From: Cohnella candidum
Lineage (GTDB): Bacteria > Bacillota > Bacilli > Paenibacillales > Paenibacillaceae
Assembly: GCF_003713065.1 (NCBI RefSeq)
Contig: NZ_CP033433.1
Location: forward strand, 5,047,501-5,111,500
Length of the DNA: 64,000 nucleotides
Direction: 5' to 3'
Made by a program: the position numbers and the translations under genes. This document shows, one piece after another, positions 35,034 to 45,483 of the stretch. The number at the start of each line of letters is the position of its first letter. Positions within the stretch are counted from its first letter, which is position 1. A model generated the notes under the pieces. That model was not told the origin of the DNA, did no database searches, and worked only from the letters and a program-made list of their open reading frames with translations.

Positions 35034-36860
35034 TTGGAACTTCAAGTCACGAATAGTCCTTTTAACCAAGAACAAGTCGAATTGCTGAACCGGCTGCTGC
35101 CTTCCTTGACGGAAGCGCAGCGCAGCTGGCTGAGCGGATACATGGCGGCGCTGCAGTTTCAGGGAGCCGTAGTTGGCCTGACCGGAGCGGCTCCGGCGGC
35201 GTCCGTTCAGGCGCCGAGCGCGCCGGCGGTTCCCCAAGAGGCGACGATCCTGTTCGGGTCGCAAACCGGCAACTCGTCCGGATTGGCCAAGAAGCTGTCC
35301 AAAAAGCTGACCGACCAAGGGGTCCAGGTTACGCTCTCTTCCATGAGCGATTTCAAGCCGAACAACCTCAAAAAGGTGCAAAACCTGTTCATCATCGTCA
35401 GTACGCACGGAGAAGGAGAACCGCCGGACAACGCCGTTTCCTTCTATGAGTTCCTCCACAGCAAGCGGGCTCCGCAGCTGGAAGGCACTCGTTTCTCCGT
35501 GCTGGCTTTGGGCGATACGTCTTACGAATTTTTCTGCCAGACCGGCAAGGACTTCGACAAAAGGCTGGAAGAGCTCGGTGCACGTCGTGTGGCCGACCGC
35601 GTCGACTGCGACGTCGATTTCGAGCAGCCGGCGGCGGGGTGGCTGGAAGCCGTCGCGAAGGCTATGGGCGAAACGTCCGGCGGCACGGCAGCTGCGGCTA
35701 CCACGGCAACCGCCGCAACGGCCGGAGCGGAGTCGGAGTATTCCCGTTCGAATCCGTTCCATGCGGAAGTGTTGGAAAACCTGAACCTGAACGGGCGCGG
35801 CTCGGAGAAGGAAACGAGGCACGTGGAAATCTCCCTTGAAGGGTCGAACCTTCAATACGAACCGGGCGACAGCATCGGCATTTATCCCGAAAACGACCCG
35901 AGGCTCGTGGACGAGCTGATCGCGGCAGCGGGCTGGAATGCGGACGAAACCGTCTCCGACAAAAACGGGGAGAGCCTGAAGCTGCGCGATGCGCTGCTCC
36001 GTTATTACGAAATCACCGTGCTGACGAAGCCGCTGATCGAGCAAGTTTCCAAGCTGGCCGCGACAAGCGATCTCCGCAAGCTCCTGGAACCGGGAAGCGA
36101 GCAGGAGCTCAAAGCATACATCAAGAGCCGGGACCTTCTGGACCTGGTCCAGGATTACGGGCTGAAGGGCGTGCCCGCGGGCGACTTCGTGTCCCTCCTG
36201 CGGAAGATTCCGCCGCGGCTGTACTCGATCTCGAGCTCCCCGAAAGCGACGCCGGACGAGGTGCACGTCACCGTCCGCGCCGTGCGTTACGAGGCGAACG
36301 GCCGCGAACGGTACGGCGTTTGCTCCGTCCATCTCGCGGAACGCGCGGAGCCGGGCGCCCAGCTGCCTGTGTTCGTCCAGCATAACCCGAACTTCAAGCT
36401 GCCGGAAAACCCGGAAACGCCGATCATCATGATCGGTCCGGGCACGGGCGCGGCACCGTTCCGGGCTTTCATGATGGACAAGGAAGAGAGCGGCGCCGAA
36501 GGGAAAACGTGGATGTTCTTCGGCGACCAGCGCTTCAGAACCGACTTCCTGTACCAGACCGAGTGGCAGCGCTGGCTCAAGGACGGCGTGCTGACCCGGA
36601 TGGACGTAGCGTTCTCCCGCGACACGGATCAGAAAGTGTACGTACAGCATCGCATGCTCGAGAAGGCACGCGATCTGTACGAGTGGCTGCAGGAAGGCGC
36701 CGTGGTGTACGTCTGCGGCGACGAGAGCCGGATGGCTCACGACGTCCATGCGGCGCTGATCACGATTTTGAAGCAAGAAGGCGGCATGAACGACGAGCAG
36801 GCGGCCGAATACTTGGCCCGCATGCAGCAAGATAAACGTTACCAACGGGACGTGTATTGA
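35034..36860 (+). CDS. cysJ: sulfite reductase flavoprotein, alpha subunit
   Basis: This NADPH:sulfite reductase flavoprotein, 608 residues, carries electrons from NADPH through FAD and FMN to the haemoprotein CysI. The flavodoxin domain (about 70-215) begins [14 protein letters not shown], a linker rich in Ala/Thr follows, then the FAD domain with [10 protein letters not shown] (about residue 395) and the NADPH domain with [14 protein letters not shown] and [14 protein letters not shown]. The TTG at 35034 follows GGGGTGA; the ATG at 35007 has no RBS. cysI begins 40 bases downstream, so the two form one operon of assimilatory sulfate reduction. Confidence 0.93.
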   Translation: MELQVTNSPFNQEQVELLNRLLPSLTEAQRSWLSGYMAALQFQGAVVGLTGAAPAASVQAPSAPAVPQEATILFGSQTGNSSGLAKKLSKKLTDQGVQVTLSSMSDFKPNNLKKVQNLFIIVSTHGEGEPPDNAVSFYEFLHSKRAPQLEGTRFSVLALGDTSYEFFCQTGKDFDKRLEELGARRVADRVDCDVDFEQPAAGWLEAVAKAMGETSGGTAAAATTATAATAGAESEYSRSNPFHAEVLENLNLNGRGSEKETRHVEISLEGSNLQYEPGDSIGIYPENDPRLVDELIAAAGWNADETVSDKNGESLKLRDALLRYYEITVLTKPLIEQVSKLAATSDLRKLLEPGSEQELKAYIKSRDLLDLVQDYGLKGVPAGDFVSLLRKIPPRLYSISSSPKATPDEVHVTVRAVRYEANGRERYGVCSVHLAERAEPGAQLPVFVQHNPNFKLPENPETPIIMIGPGTGAAPFRAFMMDKEESGAEGKTWMFFGDQRFRTDFLYQTEWQRWLKDGVLTRMDVAFSRDTDQKVYVQHRMLEKARDLYEWLQEGAVVYVCGDESRMAHDVHAALITILKQEGGMNDEQAAEYLARMQQDKRYQRDVY

Positions 36861-36900
36861 TCGGGTTCCCGTAGAAAGACCGCGAGAGGAGATTACCAGC

Positions 36901-38625
36901 ATGTCGGAAAACCATTTGCTCTCCAAGAACAGCGCGCCGCACAGCGACGTCGAGGAGATCAAAAAACGCAGCAACTATTTGCGGGGCAGCTTGCTCGAGA
37001 CCATGGAAGACCGGATCACCGCTTCGATTCCCGAAGACGATAACCGGCTCATGAAACACCACGGCAGTTACATGCAGGACGACCGGGACCTGAGAGGCGA
37101 ACGCCAGAAGCAGAAGCTCGAGCCCGCCTACCAATTCATGCTCCGCGTCCGCGCGGCCGGCGGCGTCGTCACGCCCGCCCAATGGCTGATGATGGACAGC
37201 GTCGCGCAGAAGTACGCGAACGGCACGATCCGGCTGACGACGCGCCAATCGTTCCAGCTGCACGGCGTGCTGAAGTGGGACATGAAGAAAACGATCCGCG
37301 AAGTCAACGACGCCATGCTCAGCACGCTGGCCGCGTGCGGCGACGTCAACCGCAACGTCATGTGCAACCCGAACCCGTACCAGTCGGATGTGCACGGCGA
37401 AGTTTACGAGCTGGCAGGCAAGATCAGCAGCCATCTTGATCCCAAATCCCGCGCTTATTACGAAATTTGGCTGGACGAGGAGAAAGTGGCGGACAGCCGG
37501 GATTTCGACCGCGAGCAAGAGCCGATCTATGGGCCGGTTTACTTGCCTCGCAAGTTTAAAATCGGCATCGCCGTACCGCCTTCCAACGACGTCGACGTGT
37601 TTTCCCAGGACCTCGGTTTCATCGCGATCGTGGAAAACGGCCGCCTGGCCGGCTTTAACGTCAGCGTCGGCGGCGGCATGGGCATGACGCACGGCGATCC
37701 GAAGACGTACCCGCAGGTCGGCCAAGTGATCGGCTTCATTACGCCGGACCAGATCATCGACGTGGCGGAGAAAACGGTCACGATCCAACGCGACTACGGG
37801 GATCGTTCCGTGCGCAAGCACGCCCGTTTCAAGTATACGATCGACGACCGCGGCATCGATTGGTTCATCGGCGAACTGACCGAGCGTCTCAGCTGGAAGC
37901 TGCAGCCCGCTCGCCCGTTCCATTTCGATCATAATGGAGACCGCTATGGCTGGGTGAAGGGCAGCGACGGCAAATGGCATCTCACGCTGTTCATCCAGAA
38001 CGGCCGCGTCAAGGACGAGGAAGGCTATCAACTGATGACGGGCCTCCGCGAAATCGCCAAGGTGCACGGCGGGGATTTCCGGCTGACGCCGAACCAGAAC
38101 CTCATCATCGCGGGAGTCAAATCCCAGCAGAAGAAGAAAATCGAAGAACTGGTTCAGAAATACGGGCTGACGGACGGCGCGCATCTGACCGCCCTCGTCC
38201 GCAACTCGATGGCTTGCGTCGCGCTTCCGACTTGCGGACTGGCGATGGCGGAGTCGGAGCGCTATATGCCCGAGCTGCTGAACAAAATCACGCCGATCCT
38301 CGAAGAAAACGGTTTGAGCGAGACGGACATCGTCATCCGGATGACCGGCTGTCCGAACGGATGCGCGAGACCCGCGCTCGCGGAAATCGCGTTCATCGGC
38401 AAAGCGCCCGGACGGTATAACATGTATCTGGGCGGCGGTTTCGCCGGCGACCGATTGAACAAGATGTACAAGGAGAACATCGGAGAAGCGGAAATCCTGG
38501 ATTCCCTGCGCCAACTCTTGGCCCACTATGCCAAAGAGCGGAATGCAGGCGAGCATTTCGGCGATTTCGCCATCCGGGCCGGTTACGTCAAGGAAGTCCG
38601 TTCCGGTCAAGAGTTCCACGCTTAA
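36901..38625 (+). CDS. cysI: sulfite reductase haemoprotein, beta subunit
   Basis: This 574-residue siroheme and 4Fe-4S enzyme reduces sulfite to sulfide. The cluster ligands are visible as C439 and C445 (CVALPTC) and C484 and C488 (CPNGC), the canonical spacing. [12 protein letters not shown] near residue 108 and the [10 protein letters not shown] loop are siroheme-binding features of the family. AGAGGAG precedes the ATG. Together with cysJ it provides cysteine synthesis from sulfite. No CymR-type operator or S-box was recognised upstream of cysJ. Confidence 0.96.
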   Translation: MSENHLLSKNSAPHSDVEEIKKRSNYLRGSLLETMEDRITASIPEDDNRLMKHHGSYMQDDRDLRGERQKQKLEPAYQFMLRVRAAGGVVTPAQWLMMDSVAQKYANGTIRLTTRQSFQLHGVLKWDMKKTIREVNDAMLSTLAACGDVNRNVMCNPNPYQSDVHGEVYELAGKISSHLDPKSRAYYEIWLDEEKVADSRDFDREQEPIYGPVYLPRKFKIGIAVPPSNDVDVFSQDLGFIAIVENGRLAGFNVSVGGGMGMTHGDPKTYPQVGQVIGFITPDQIIDVAEKTVTIQRDYGDRSVRKHARFKYTIDDRGIDWFIGELTERLSWKLQPARPFHFDHNGDRYGWVKGSDGKWHLTLFIQNGRVKDEEGYQLMTGLREIAKVHGGDFRLTPNQNLIIAGVKSQQKKKIEELVQKYGLTDGAHLTALVRNSMACVALPTCGLAMAESERYMPELLNKITPILEENGLSETDIVIRMTGCPNGCARPALAEIAFIGKAPGRYNMYLGGGFAGDRLNKMYKENIGEAEILDSLRQLLAHYAKERNAGEHFGDFAIRAGYVKEVRSGQEFHA

Positions 38626-38630
38626 ACGAC

Positions 38631-38667
38631 AAAGGAGCGTATCCCGTCCAAGGGGTACGCTCCTTTT
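38631..38667 (+). terminator. rho-independent terminator of cysJI
   Basis: An 11-bp stem (AAAGGAGCGTA / TACGCTCCTTT) begins five bases after the cysI stop and ends in TTTT. Confidence 0.85.
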
Positions 38668-38743
38668 CGATTGGCGCGCTCGACGAAGGACTTGGGGAGT
38701 AGCATAATAAAGGCAGCGAAATCGCGAATGGAGGGCATCGATA

Positions 38744-40180
38744 TTGGCATTTAACGTGGAAGAAGCGACGATACGGGGCATGCAGGCTGCGATGGCGGCG
38801 GGGGAAATCACTTCCCGGCAACTCACGGCGATGTATTTGGAGAGGATCGCGGAGCACGACAAATCCGGCATACGCCTCAATACCGTTTTGGAAATCAATC
38901 CGGACGCCTTGTACATAGCGGAAAATCTGGACATCGAGCGAGCGGAGGGCAAAGTGCGGGGCCATCTGCACGGGATTCCGGTGCTGCTGAAGGACAACAT
39001 CGACACCGCCGACAAAATGCATACGAGCGCGGGTTCGCTCGCGCTGGCGAATTCGTTCGCGCAGCGGGACGCTTTCCTGGTGCGGCGTCTGCGGGAAGAG
39101 GGAGCCGTCATCCTGGGCAAAGCCAACATGACGGAATGGGCCAACTTCATGACGACGGGGATGCCCAGCGGCTACAGCTCGCGCGGCGGCCAAGTCTTGA
39201 ATCCTTACGGCCCCGGAAAGCATACGCCGGGCGGCTCGAGCTCGGGCTCCGCATCCTCGGTCGCCGCGAATCTATGTGCCGTCGCGGTCGGCACGGAAAC
39301 TTCGGGCTCCATCTTGCATCCCGCCTGCTACAACAGCATCGTCGGGATCAAACCGACGCTCGGCCTGATCAGCCGAACCGGCATCATCCCGATTACCTAC
39401 ACGCAGGATACGGCCGGGCCGTTCGGACGAACGGTCGAAGACGCGGCGATCCTGCTCGGGGCGCTCGCCGGCGAAGACGCCGAGGACGCCGCGACTCGGC
39501 CGTCGCGCGGACAAGCGCATCCCGACTACACGAAGTTTCTGGACCGTAAGGGATTGAAAGGCGCGCGAATCGGCATCAACCGCGGCTACCAAGGCGATTT
39601 CACGAAAGAAGAAAAGGAACTCGTCGATCGAGCCGTCGAGGTGCTGAGGCAGTGCGGGGCGGAAATCGTGGAAGATACCAACCTGCATCACGTGGCCGAC
39701 CATTCCTCCGTTTTGCTGAACGAATTCAAGTCCGCGCTGAACCGGTATTTCGCGTTTTTGGGTCCCCATGCGCCGGTCAAATCGCTGCGCGACGTCATCG
39801 ACTTCAATAACCGGAACCAGGAGAAAGCGCTGAAGTTCGGGCAAACCTGGATGCTGCGCGCTGAATACGAGACGTCCGGCACGATGACGGAACCGGAATA
39901 TATCCGCGACAGGCTGAAGGATTGGCGGATGTCGAGGGAAGAGGGCATCGACAAGCTGATGGAGAAGCATAAGCTCGACGCCTTGTTCTGCCCGGGAGTC
40001 ACCGACTCGCCTGCCGTGTCGGGGTATCCCGCGGTGATGGTCCCGGCCGGCTACCGCGAGGACGGCTTGCCGTTCGGCGTATCGTTCGCCGGCAAGCCGT
40101 ATAGCGAACCCGCGCTGCTCCGTTTCGCCTACGCTTTCGAGCAGGCTTATCCGGTGCGGGTTCCTCCGAACTTGTCTTAG
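38744..40180 (+). CDS. amidase (amidase signature family)
   Basis: This 478-residue serine amidase has the signature fold: Lys83 in VLLKDNID, the GGSSSGSASS loop that holds the cis-serine (about residues 163-172), and the probable nucleophile S189 in TETSGSIL. It resembles the GatA-like amidases of Bacillus and Paenibacillus but stands alone without gatB or gatC, so it is more likely an amide or peptide-amide hydrolase than part of tRNA amidation. TTG is the start, eight bases after GGAGGG. No signal peptide is visible. Confidence 0.88.
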   Translation: MAFNVEEATIRGMQAAMAAGEITSRQLTAMYLERIAEHDKSGIRLNTVLEINPDALYIAENLDIERAEGKVRGHLHGIPVLLKDNIDTADKMHTSAGSLALANSFAQRDAFLVRRLREEGAVILGKANMTEWANFMTTGMPSGYSSRGGQVLNPYGPGKHTPGGSSSGSASSVAANLCAVAVGTETSGSILHPACYNSIVGIKPTLGLISRTGIIPITYTQDTAGPFGRTVEDAAILLGALAGEDAEDAATRPSRGQAHPDYTKFLDRKGLKGARIGINRGYQGDFTKEEKELVDRAVEVLRQCGAEIVEDTNLHHVADHSSVLLNEFKSALNRYFAFLGPHAPVKSLRDVIDFNNRNQEKALKFGQTWMLRAEYETSGTMTEPEYIRDRLKDWRMSREEGIDKLMEKHKLDALFCPGVTDSPAVSGYPAVMVPAGYREDGLPFGVSFAGKPYSEPALLRFAYAFEQAYPVRVPPNLS

Positions 40181-40389
40181 TGATCGGGAGCCGATCGGCG
40201 ATCGAACCGGTCCAAGGATCGGGTCTTCACGAGCTCGAGGACGAGCATGCCCAAATCTTCGTAAGACATCTCCCGGATATGGGATTCGATTCGCTCATCT
40301 GCGATGTCCTCCGGGCGAAAAATTTCATGGATGATGTTCAGCACCGCTTCTACTCTCTCTTCGTGCTGAATCGGCGTGACGTTTCTCAT
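40177..40389 (-). CDS. small hypothetical protein
   Basis: This 70-residue acidic, helical protein (EERVEAVLNIIHEIF, then MSYEDLGMLVLELVKTRSLDRF) has no motif I recognise. The ATG at 40389 follows CAGGGG; a longer frame to 40488 adds an arginine-rich stretch with no RBS. It is convergent with the amidase and overlaps its stop by four bases. The reading is supported by an amino-acid mix more like a real protein than the overlapping frames, but it is uncertain. Confidence 0.5.
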   Translation of the reverse strand: MRNVTPIQHEERVEAVLNIIHEIFRPEDIADERIESHIREMSYEDLGMLVLELVKTRSLDRFDRRSAPDH

Positions 40390-40555
40390 TGGTTCGGACC
40401 CCTGTTGATCATATTCGGTTTGCCCGGATCGTTTCGCGTCTAATGGGGAATGATGGATGGCAAACCGTCGACGGCTCGATTCTAGCACGCTTGCCGGGTC
40501 AAGGTTTCATTCCTTAAAGGATTGTCATGTTTCTCATAAAACGGGAGGGACGAAG

Positions 40556-41539
<984 letters not shown>

Positions 41540-41610
41540 AAACCATACAGGATTTTCCTCCGCATATCGCATATAATCGAGTCATATCGGCCAATGGCCG
41601 ATCCCGTACC

Positions 41611-41639
41611 GAACCCCGCTGAGCTTATCAGCGGGGTTC
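41611..41639 (+). terminator. hairpin after aldo/keto reductase 2
   Basis: A perfect 12-bp stem (GAACCCCGCTGA / TCAGCGGGGTTC) with a 5-base loop. The following T run is short, so termination may be partial. Confidence 0.7.
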
Positions 41640-41670
41640 TTGGCGGGAGTGAGGCGGAGGAGACGGAACG

Positions 41671-42789
41671 TTGAAACAGAGGCTCGATTATTTGGACAAT
41701 TTGCGGACGGCTTTGACGATGCTGGTGGTGGTGTTCCATACCTCCATCGCCTACGGGGCCGCCGGCTCTTGGATACTCGAAGACGTCGACAAAAGCGAAA
41801 TGACGATCTCGGTCATCCTGCTGACGATTTTTACGGCGGTAAATCAGGCATACTTCATGGGACTGTTCTTTTTCCTGTCATCTTATTTCATTCCATCTTC
41901 TTACGATCGCAAGGGGCCCGTCCGCTTTTTGAAAGACAGGTTCGTACGGCTCGGCATTCCGCTAGCGTTCTATTATTTCGCGATCGGCCCGGTGACGGCG
42001 TGGTACGCACGGAATCGGACTGAAATGGGGCTCGGGGAGTATTACCGGAAATACGTTTGGAGCTTCGACAGTACTTTCTTCGGACCCGCGTGGTTTCTGG
42101 AGGCGTCGATTTATTTCGCGATTCTGTACGTTTTGTATCGTTTGATCGCGAGGAGGCCGGCGGAGGATCGGGCTCCGGTTCCGTTCCCGAGCACGCCCAA
42201 ACTGCTGGTGGCAGCCGTTTTGCTTGGTCTGATCGCCTTCGCCGTCCGTCTCGCGTATCCGACGGGCACGGGGCCGCTCGAGCTTCAGCTGGGCTATTTT
42301 CCGTCTTATATCCTGTTGTTCATCGTGGGGATCGTCGCCTATCGAAACGGGTGGCTGTTCAACGTCCCGCCCCGCTTGCGCACCGTCTGGAAATGGATCG
42401 GCGTCGGCGCCATCCCCGTACTGCCCGTCGGGTTAATCGCCATGGGGGCGTTGGATACGGGAATATCCGTAGACGGCGGCGCGAATCCGCAAGCATTCTT
42501 GTACGCGATGTGGGAGCCGTTCGTGTGCATCGGCCTTGTCATCACGCTGATTACCTGGTTTCAGCGCAGATTCGCCGACGCGGGTCCTTTTCGAAAATGG
42601 CTTTCCGCCCACGCCTATACGGTGTTTCTGATCCACCCTCCCATCGTCGTCGGATGGACGATCGCGTTCCACGGCGTCGCGCTTCCTCCGATGGTCAAAT
42701 GGGTGATCGTCTCGGTGCTGGCCGTCGCCGTTTGCTTCGGAGCCGCCGGGCTCATCCGGATGATTCCGGGCGCCAGGAAAATGTTATAA
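41671..42789 (+). CDS. membrane acyltransferase (acyltransferase 3 family)
   Basis: This integral-membrane O-acyltransferase of 372 residues has about ten helices. The start RLDYLDNLRTALTMLVVVFHTS carries the conserved aspartate, arginine and histidine of the family; FLKDRFVRLGIPL is the second conserved loop and GPAWFLEASI is also typical. It would transfer acyl groups to a glycan or lipid at the membrane, partner unknown. TTG start behind GGAGGAG. The next gene begins 22 bases downstream, so weak co-transcription with nicotinate phosphoribosyltransferase is possible. Confidence 0.88.
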   Translation: MKQRLDYLDNLRTALTMLVVVFHTSIAYGAAGSWILEDVDKSEMTISVILLTIFTAVNQAYFMGLFFFLSSYFIPSSYDRKGPVRFLKDRFVRLGIPLAFYYFAIGPVTAWYARNRTEMGLGEYYRKYVWSFDSTFFGPAWFLEASIYFAILYVLYRLIARRPAEDRAPVPFPSTPKLLVAAVLLGLIAFAVRLAYPTGTGPLELQLGYFPSYILLFIVGIVAYRNGWLFNVPPRLRTVWKWIGVGAIPVLPVGLIAMGALDTGISVDGGANPQAFLYAMWEPFVCIGLVITLITWFQRRFADAGPFRKWLSAHAYTVFLIHPPIVVGWTIAFHGVALPPMVKWVIVSVLAVAVCFGAAGLIRMIPGARKML

Positions 42790-42811
42790 AAGTCCAAGGG
42801 AGGTTGTGAGG

Positions 42812-44266
42812 ATGAACGACCGACATCATTTAACCCTGCATACGGACAAATACCAGATCAACATGATGTACGCCCACTGGGTTCAGGGCACGTTGAACCA
42901 GCGGGCCGTTTTCGAGGCCTATTTCCGCAAGCTTCCTTTCGGCAACGGGTATGCCGTATTCGCCGGCTTGGAGCGGATCGTCCGCTACATGCAGGAGCTT
43001 CGCTTCGAGGAAGAGGAAATCGCGTATTTGCGGACGCAAGAGGAGAATTACCGCGAGGAATTCCTTGAGGAGCTTCGGAACTTCCGCTTCACCGGCCAAC
43101 TCGACATGGTGCCGGAGGGGACGATCGTTTTTCCGAACGAGCCGCTGATCCGGGTCGAAGCCCGCGTGTTCGAAGCGCAATTGATCGAGACGGCGATGCT
43201 GAACTTCATGAACTATCAGACGCTGATCGCCACCAAGGCGTCCCGGATCAAACGGGCGGCGCCGAACGATCTGCTGCTGGAATTCGGCACGAGGCGGGCG
43301 CAGGAAGCGGATGCCGCGTTGTGGGGAGCCAGAGCCGCCTATATCGCCGGCTTTCACGCCACTTCCAACCTGCGGGCCGGCATGCTGTTCGGCATCCCGG
43401 TCCAGGGGACGCATTCGCACGCCTGGGTGCAGGGCCATGACGACGAGGAAGACGCGTTCCGGCAATACGCCGAGGCGCTGCCGGATCAGGTGACGCTGCT
43501 GGTCGACACCTACGATACGCTCAGAAGCGGCGTTCCGAACGCGATCCGGGTCGCGAAGCTGCTCGAGGCTCAGGGCAAACGCATGATGGCCATCCGGATC
43601 GACAGCGGCGACCTGGCGTATTTGTCCCAGCGTTCCCGCGAGATGCTGGCCGAGGCGGGACTGCCTTACGTGCGGATCGTCGCTTCAGGCGATCTGGACG
43701 AGAACATCATTTTCGACCTGAAAGCCCAAAACGCGAAAGTCGACGTCTGGGGAGTCGGCACGCAGCTCATCACGGCGGCGGACCAACCGGCGCTCGGCGG
43801 CGTCTACAAGCTCGTCGCCCGGGAGAAGGACGGCCGCGAAGAGCCGGTCATCAAGCTGTCCGGCAATCCGGAGAAGGTCACGAACCCGGGGCGCAAGGAG
43901 CTGTACCGGCTCGTGAACCGGAAGACCGGCAAAGCGGAAGCGGGCTACTTGGCGATGACGGACGAGGACGATGTCCGGAACGGGGAGACGATCCGCGTGT
44001 TCGATCCGGTTCATCCGTACCTGTCCAAGCATCTGGACGATTACGAAGCCGTTCCGCTGCTGACGCCGATTTTCGCGGACGGCAAGCAGGTATATGAGCT
44101 GCCCTCTCTGGAGGAGATCCGCGCGTATCACGAGCGGCAGCTCGAGCTGTTCTGGCCGCAATACATGCGCAAGCTGAATCCGGAAGTGTTCCGCGTGTCG
44201 CTCAGCGAGAAGCTGTGGCAGCTGAAAGCGGATCTGATGAAGCAGCACCAGCAATTCGGCAAATAG
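42812..44266 (+). CDS. pncB: nicotinate phosphoribosyltransferase
   Basis: This 484-residue enzyme joins nicotinate and PRPP to give nicotinate mononucleotide in NAD salvage. It has LHTDKYQINMMYAHW at the start, the family block LLEFGTRRAQ with VQGTHSHAWVQ (active-site histidine near residue 210), IRIDSGDLAYLS and the GVGTQLITA phosphate loop. ATG 42812 lies eight bases from GGGAGG; the GTG at 42806 is too close. Cytoplasmic. Confidence 0.95.
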   Translation: MNDRHHLTLHTDKYQINMMYAHWVQGTLNQRAVFEAYFRKLPFGNGYAVFAGLERIVRYMQELRFEEEEIAYLRTQEENYREEFLEELRNFRFTGQLDMVPEGTIVFPNEPLIRVEARVFEAQLIETAMLNFMNYQTLIATKASRIKRAAPNDLLLEFGTRRAQEADAALWGARAAYIAGFHATSNLRAGMLFGIPVQGTHSHAWVQGHDDEEDAFRQYAEALPDQVTLLVDTYDTLRSGVPNAIRVAKLLEAQGKRMMAIRIDSGDLAYLSQRSREMLAEAGLPYVRIVASGDLDENIIFDLKAQNAKVDVWGVGTQLITAADQPALGGVYKLVAREKDGREEPVIKLSGNPEKVTNPGRKELYRLVNRKTGKAEAGYLAMTDEDDVRNGETIRVFDPVHPYLSKHLDDYEAVPLLTPIFADGKQVYELPSLEEIRAYHERQLELFWPQYMRKLNPEVFRVSLSEKLWQLKADLMKQHQQFGK

Positions 44267-44336
44267 CGGCTTCGGCCGCTATTTCGCGTGCAGGAGGGGT
44301 GCACGGGGAGTCTCTGCCGTAACCGGGTTTTTCCTT

Positions 44337-44515
44337 CTCCAACGTTATTTATTAGCGTTACAGAGACGAAGGATCGAACTTGTTCCGCTCCAGCGTTAAT
44401 TTTTAACGTTGGAGTAGGATTTGTAGAAGTTTGAAGTGTTGCAACGCTACTTTTTAGCGCTGCAGCAAGAGAGGACGGGGTTTGCGGCGCTCCAGCGTTA
44501 CTTTTTAACGTTAGC
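44337..44515. repeat. array of four palindromic repeats with 50-52 bp period
   Basis: Four hairpin units start at 44337, 44388, 44440 and 44490. Units 1, 2 and 4 have the core CCA(A/G)CGTTA...TAACGTT; unit 3 is TGCAACGCTA...TAGCGCTGCA. The second is a 12-bp stem with one wobble and a 3-base loop. The 24-26 base segments between them are unrelated to each other. They fill most of the 299-base gap between pncB and the next gene, which otherwise holds nothing I can identify. Confidence 0.75.
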
Positions 44516-44565
44516 TATTCATGCGTACCTGTTCTGAAAGCCATCGTGATCAGGAGGGAAACGGA

Positions 44566-45399
44566 ATGAGACTGGGAGGACAAGTGTATCCGGAACGGCA
44601 GGATCCGGAAAGCTGGGTGGACGCCGTTCGCAAAGCGGGATTCCGCGCGGCGGTGTGTCCCGTGAACCACGAAGCGGACGGAGCGCTCATCCGCGCTTAC
44701 CGGGACGCGGCGGCCGCGAACGATATCTTCATCGCCGAGGTAGGCGCGTGGAGCAATCCGATCAGCGCGGATCCGGAAGTGCGGCGTCAGGCCATGGAGT
44801 ATTGCGCGAAGCAGCTCGCCTTGGCGGAGGAGATTGGGGCCGGGTGCTGCGTCAATATCGCGGGGTCGCGAGGCGAACAGTGGGACGGGCCGCACCCGGA
44901 CAATTTTTCGGACGAGACCTTCGATCTCATCGTGGAGACGGTGCGCGGCATCATCGACCAAGTGAACCCGTCCCGGACGTTCTTCACGCTGGAGACGATG
45001 CCTTGGACGTACCCCGATTCTGCGGACACCTATTTGGCGCTGCTCAGGGCCATCGACCGTCCGGCGTTCGCCGTCCATCTGGACCCGGTCAACATGATCT
45101 CCAGCCCCCGCACGTATTATCGGAACGGCGAGATGATCCGTGATTTCATTGCCAAGCTCGGGCCCTATATCAAGAACTGCCATGCGAAGGACATCAAGCT
45201 GGCCGGCAAACTGACCGTTCACTTGGACGAGGTGCTGCCCGGGACGGGCGCGCTCGATTACCGGACGTTTCTGACGGAGCTGGGCAAGCTGGGACCCGAT
45301 ACGCCGCTGATCATCGAACATCTCGCCACGGAGCAAGACTATGCCGCCGCAGCGGCTTTCATCCGCGGTACCGCATCCGAGCTGGGAATCTCCCTGTAA
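44566..45399 (+). CDS. sugar phosphate isomerase/epimerase-like protein
   Basis: This 277-residue TIM-barrel protein of the xylose-isomerase-like family has metal-site strands IAEVGAW, TLETMPW, HLDPVNM, NCHAKDIKL and IIEHLA. It resembles the 3882 gene product in fold but not closely in sequence. ATG 44566 follows CAGGAGGG; the upstream frame would run into the repeat array. It is a lone gene, preceded by the repeats and followed by a separate promoter. Substrate unknown; many relatives are in inositol or sugar catabolism. Confidence 0.85.
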   Translation: MRLGGQVYPERQDPESWVDAVRKAGFRAAVCPVNHEADGALIRAYRDAAAANDIFIAEVGAWSNPISADPEVRRQAMEYCAKQLALAEEIGAGCCVNIAGSRGEQWDGPHPDNFSDETFDLIVETVRGIIDQVNPSRTFFTLETMPWTYPDSADTYLALLRAIDRPAFAVHLDPVNMISSPRTYYRNGEMIRDFIAKLGPYIKNCHAKDIKLAGKLTVHLDEVLPGTGALDYRTFLTELGKLGPDTPLIIEHLATEQDYAAAAAFIRGTASELGISL

Positions 45400-45406
45400 G
45401 ACGGGA

Positions 45407-45435
45407 TTGACAAGTTTTGGGGCGTTTCCGATAAT
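45407..45435 (+). promoter_or_regulatory. sigma-A promoter of the DHA2 exporter
   Basis: TTGACA (45407-45412) and GATAAT (45430-45435) are spaced 17 bp, and the exporter starts 48 bases downstream. This is a near-consensus promoter. Confidence 0.8.
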
Positions 45436-45483
45436 GATTTAGCTTGCTTCGTATCTCCTTAATCGAAAGAAGGCGCACTTCCC

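Noticed and set aside
34998-36974. 658-codon open frame on the minus strand
   Set aside because: Antisense to cysJ, which has all flavoprotein motifs; composition is that of a shadow frame.
36760-39150. 796-codon open frame on the minus strand
   Set aside because: Antisense to cysI and the amidase start, crossing a terminator; no recognisable domain.
44337-44515. CRISPR-like array (about 26-bp repeats with 24-26 bp spacers)
   Set aside because: The units differ from each other in many positions, they are palindromes rather than uniform repeats, spacers are too short, there are only four units, and no cas gene is present.
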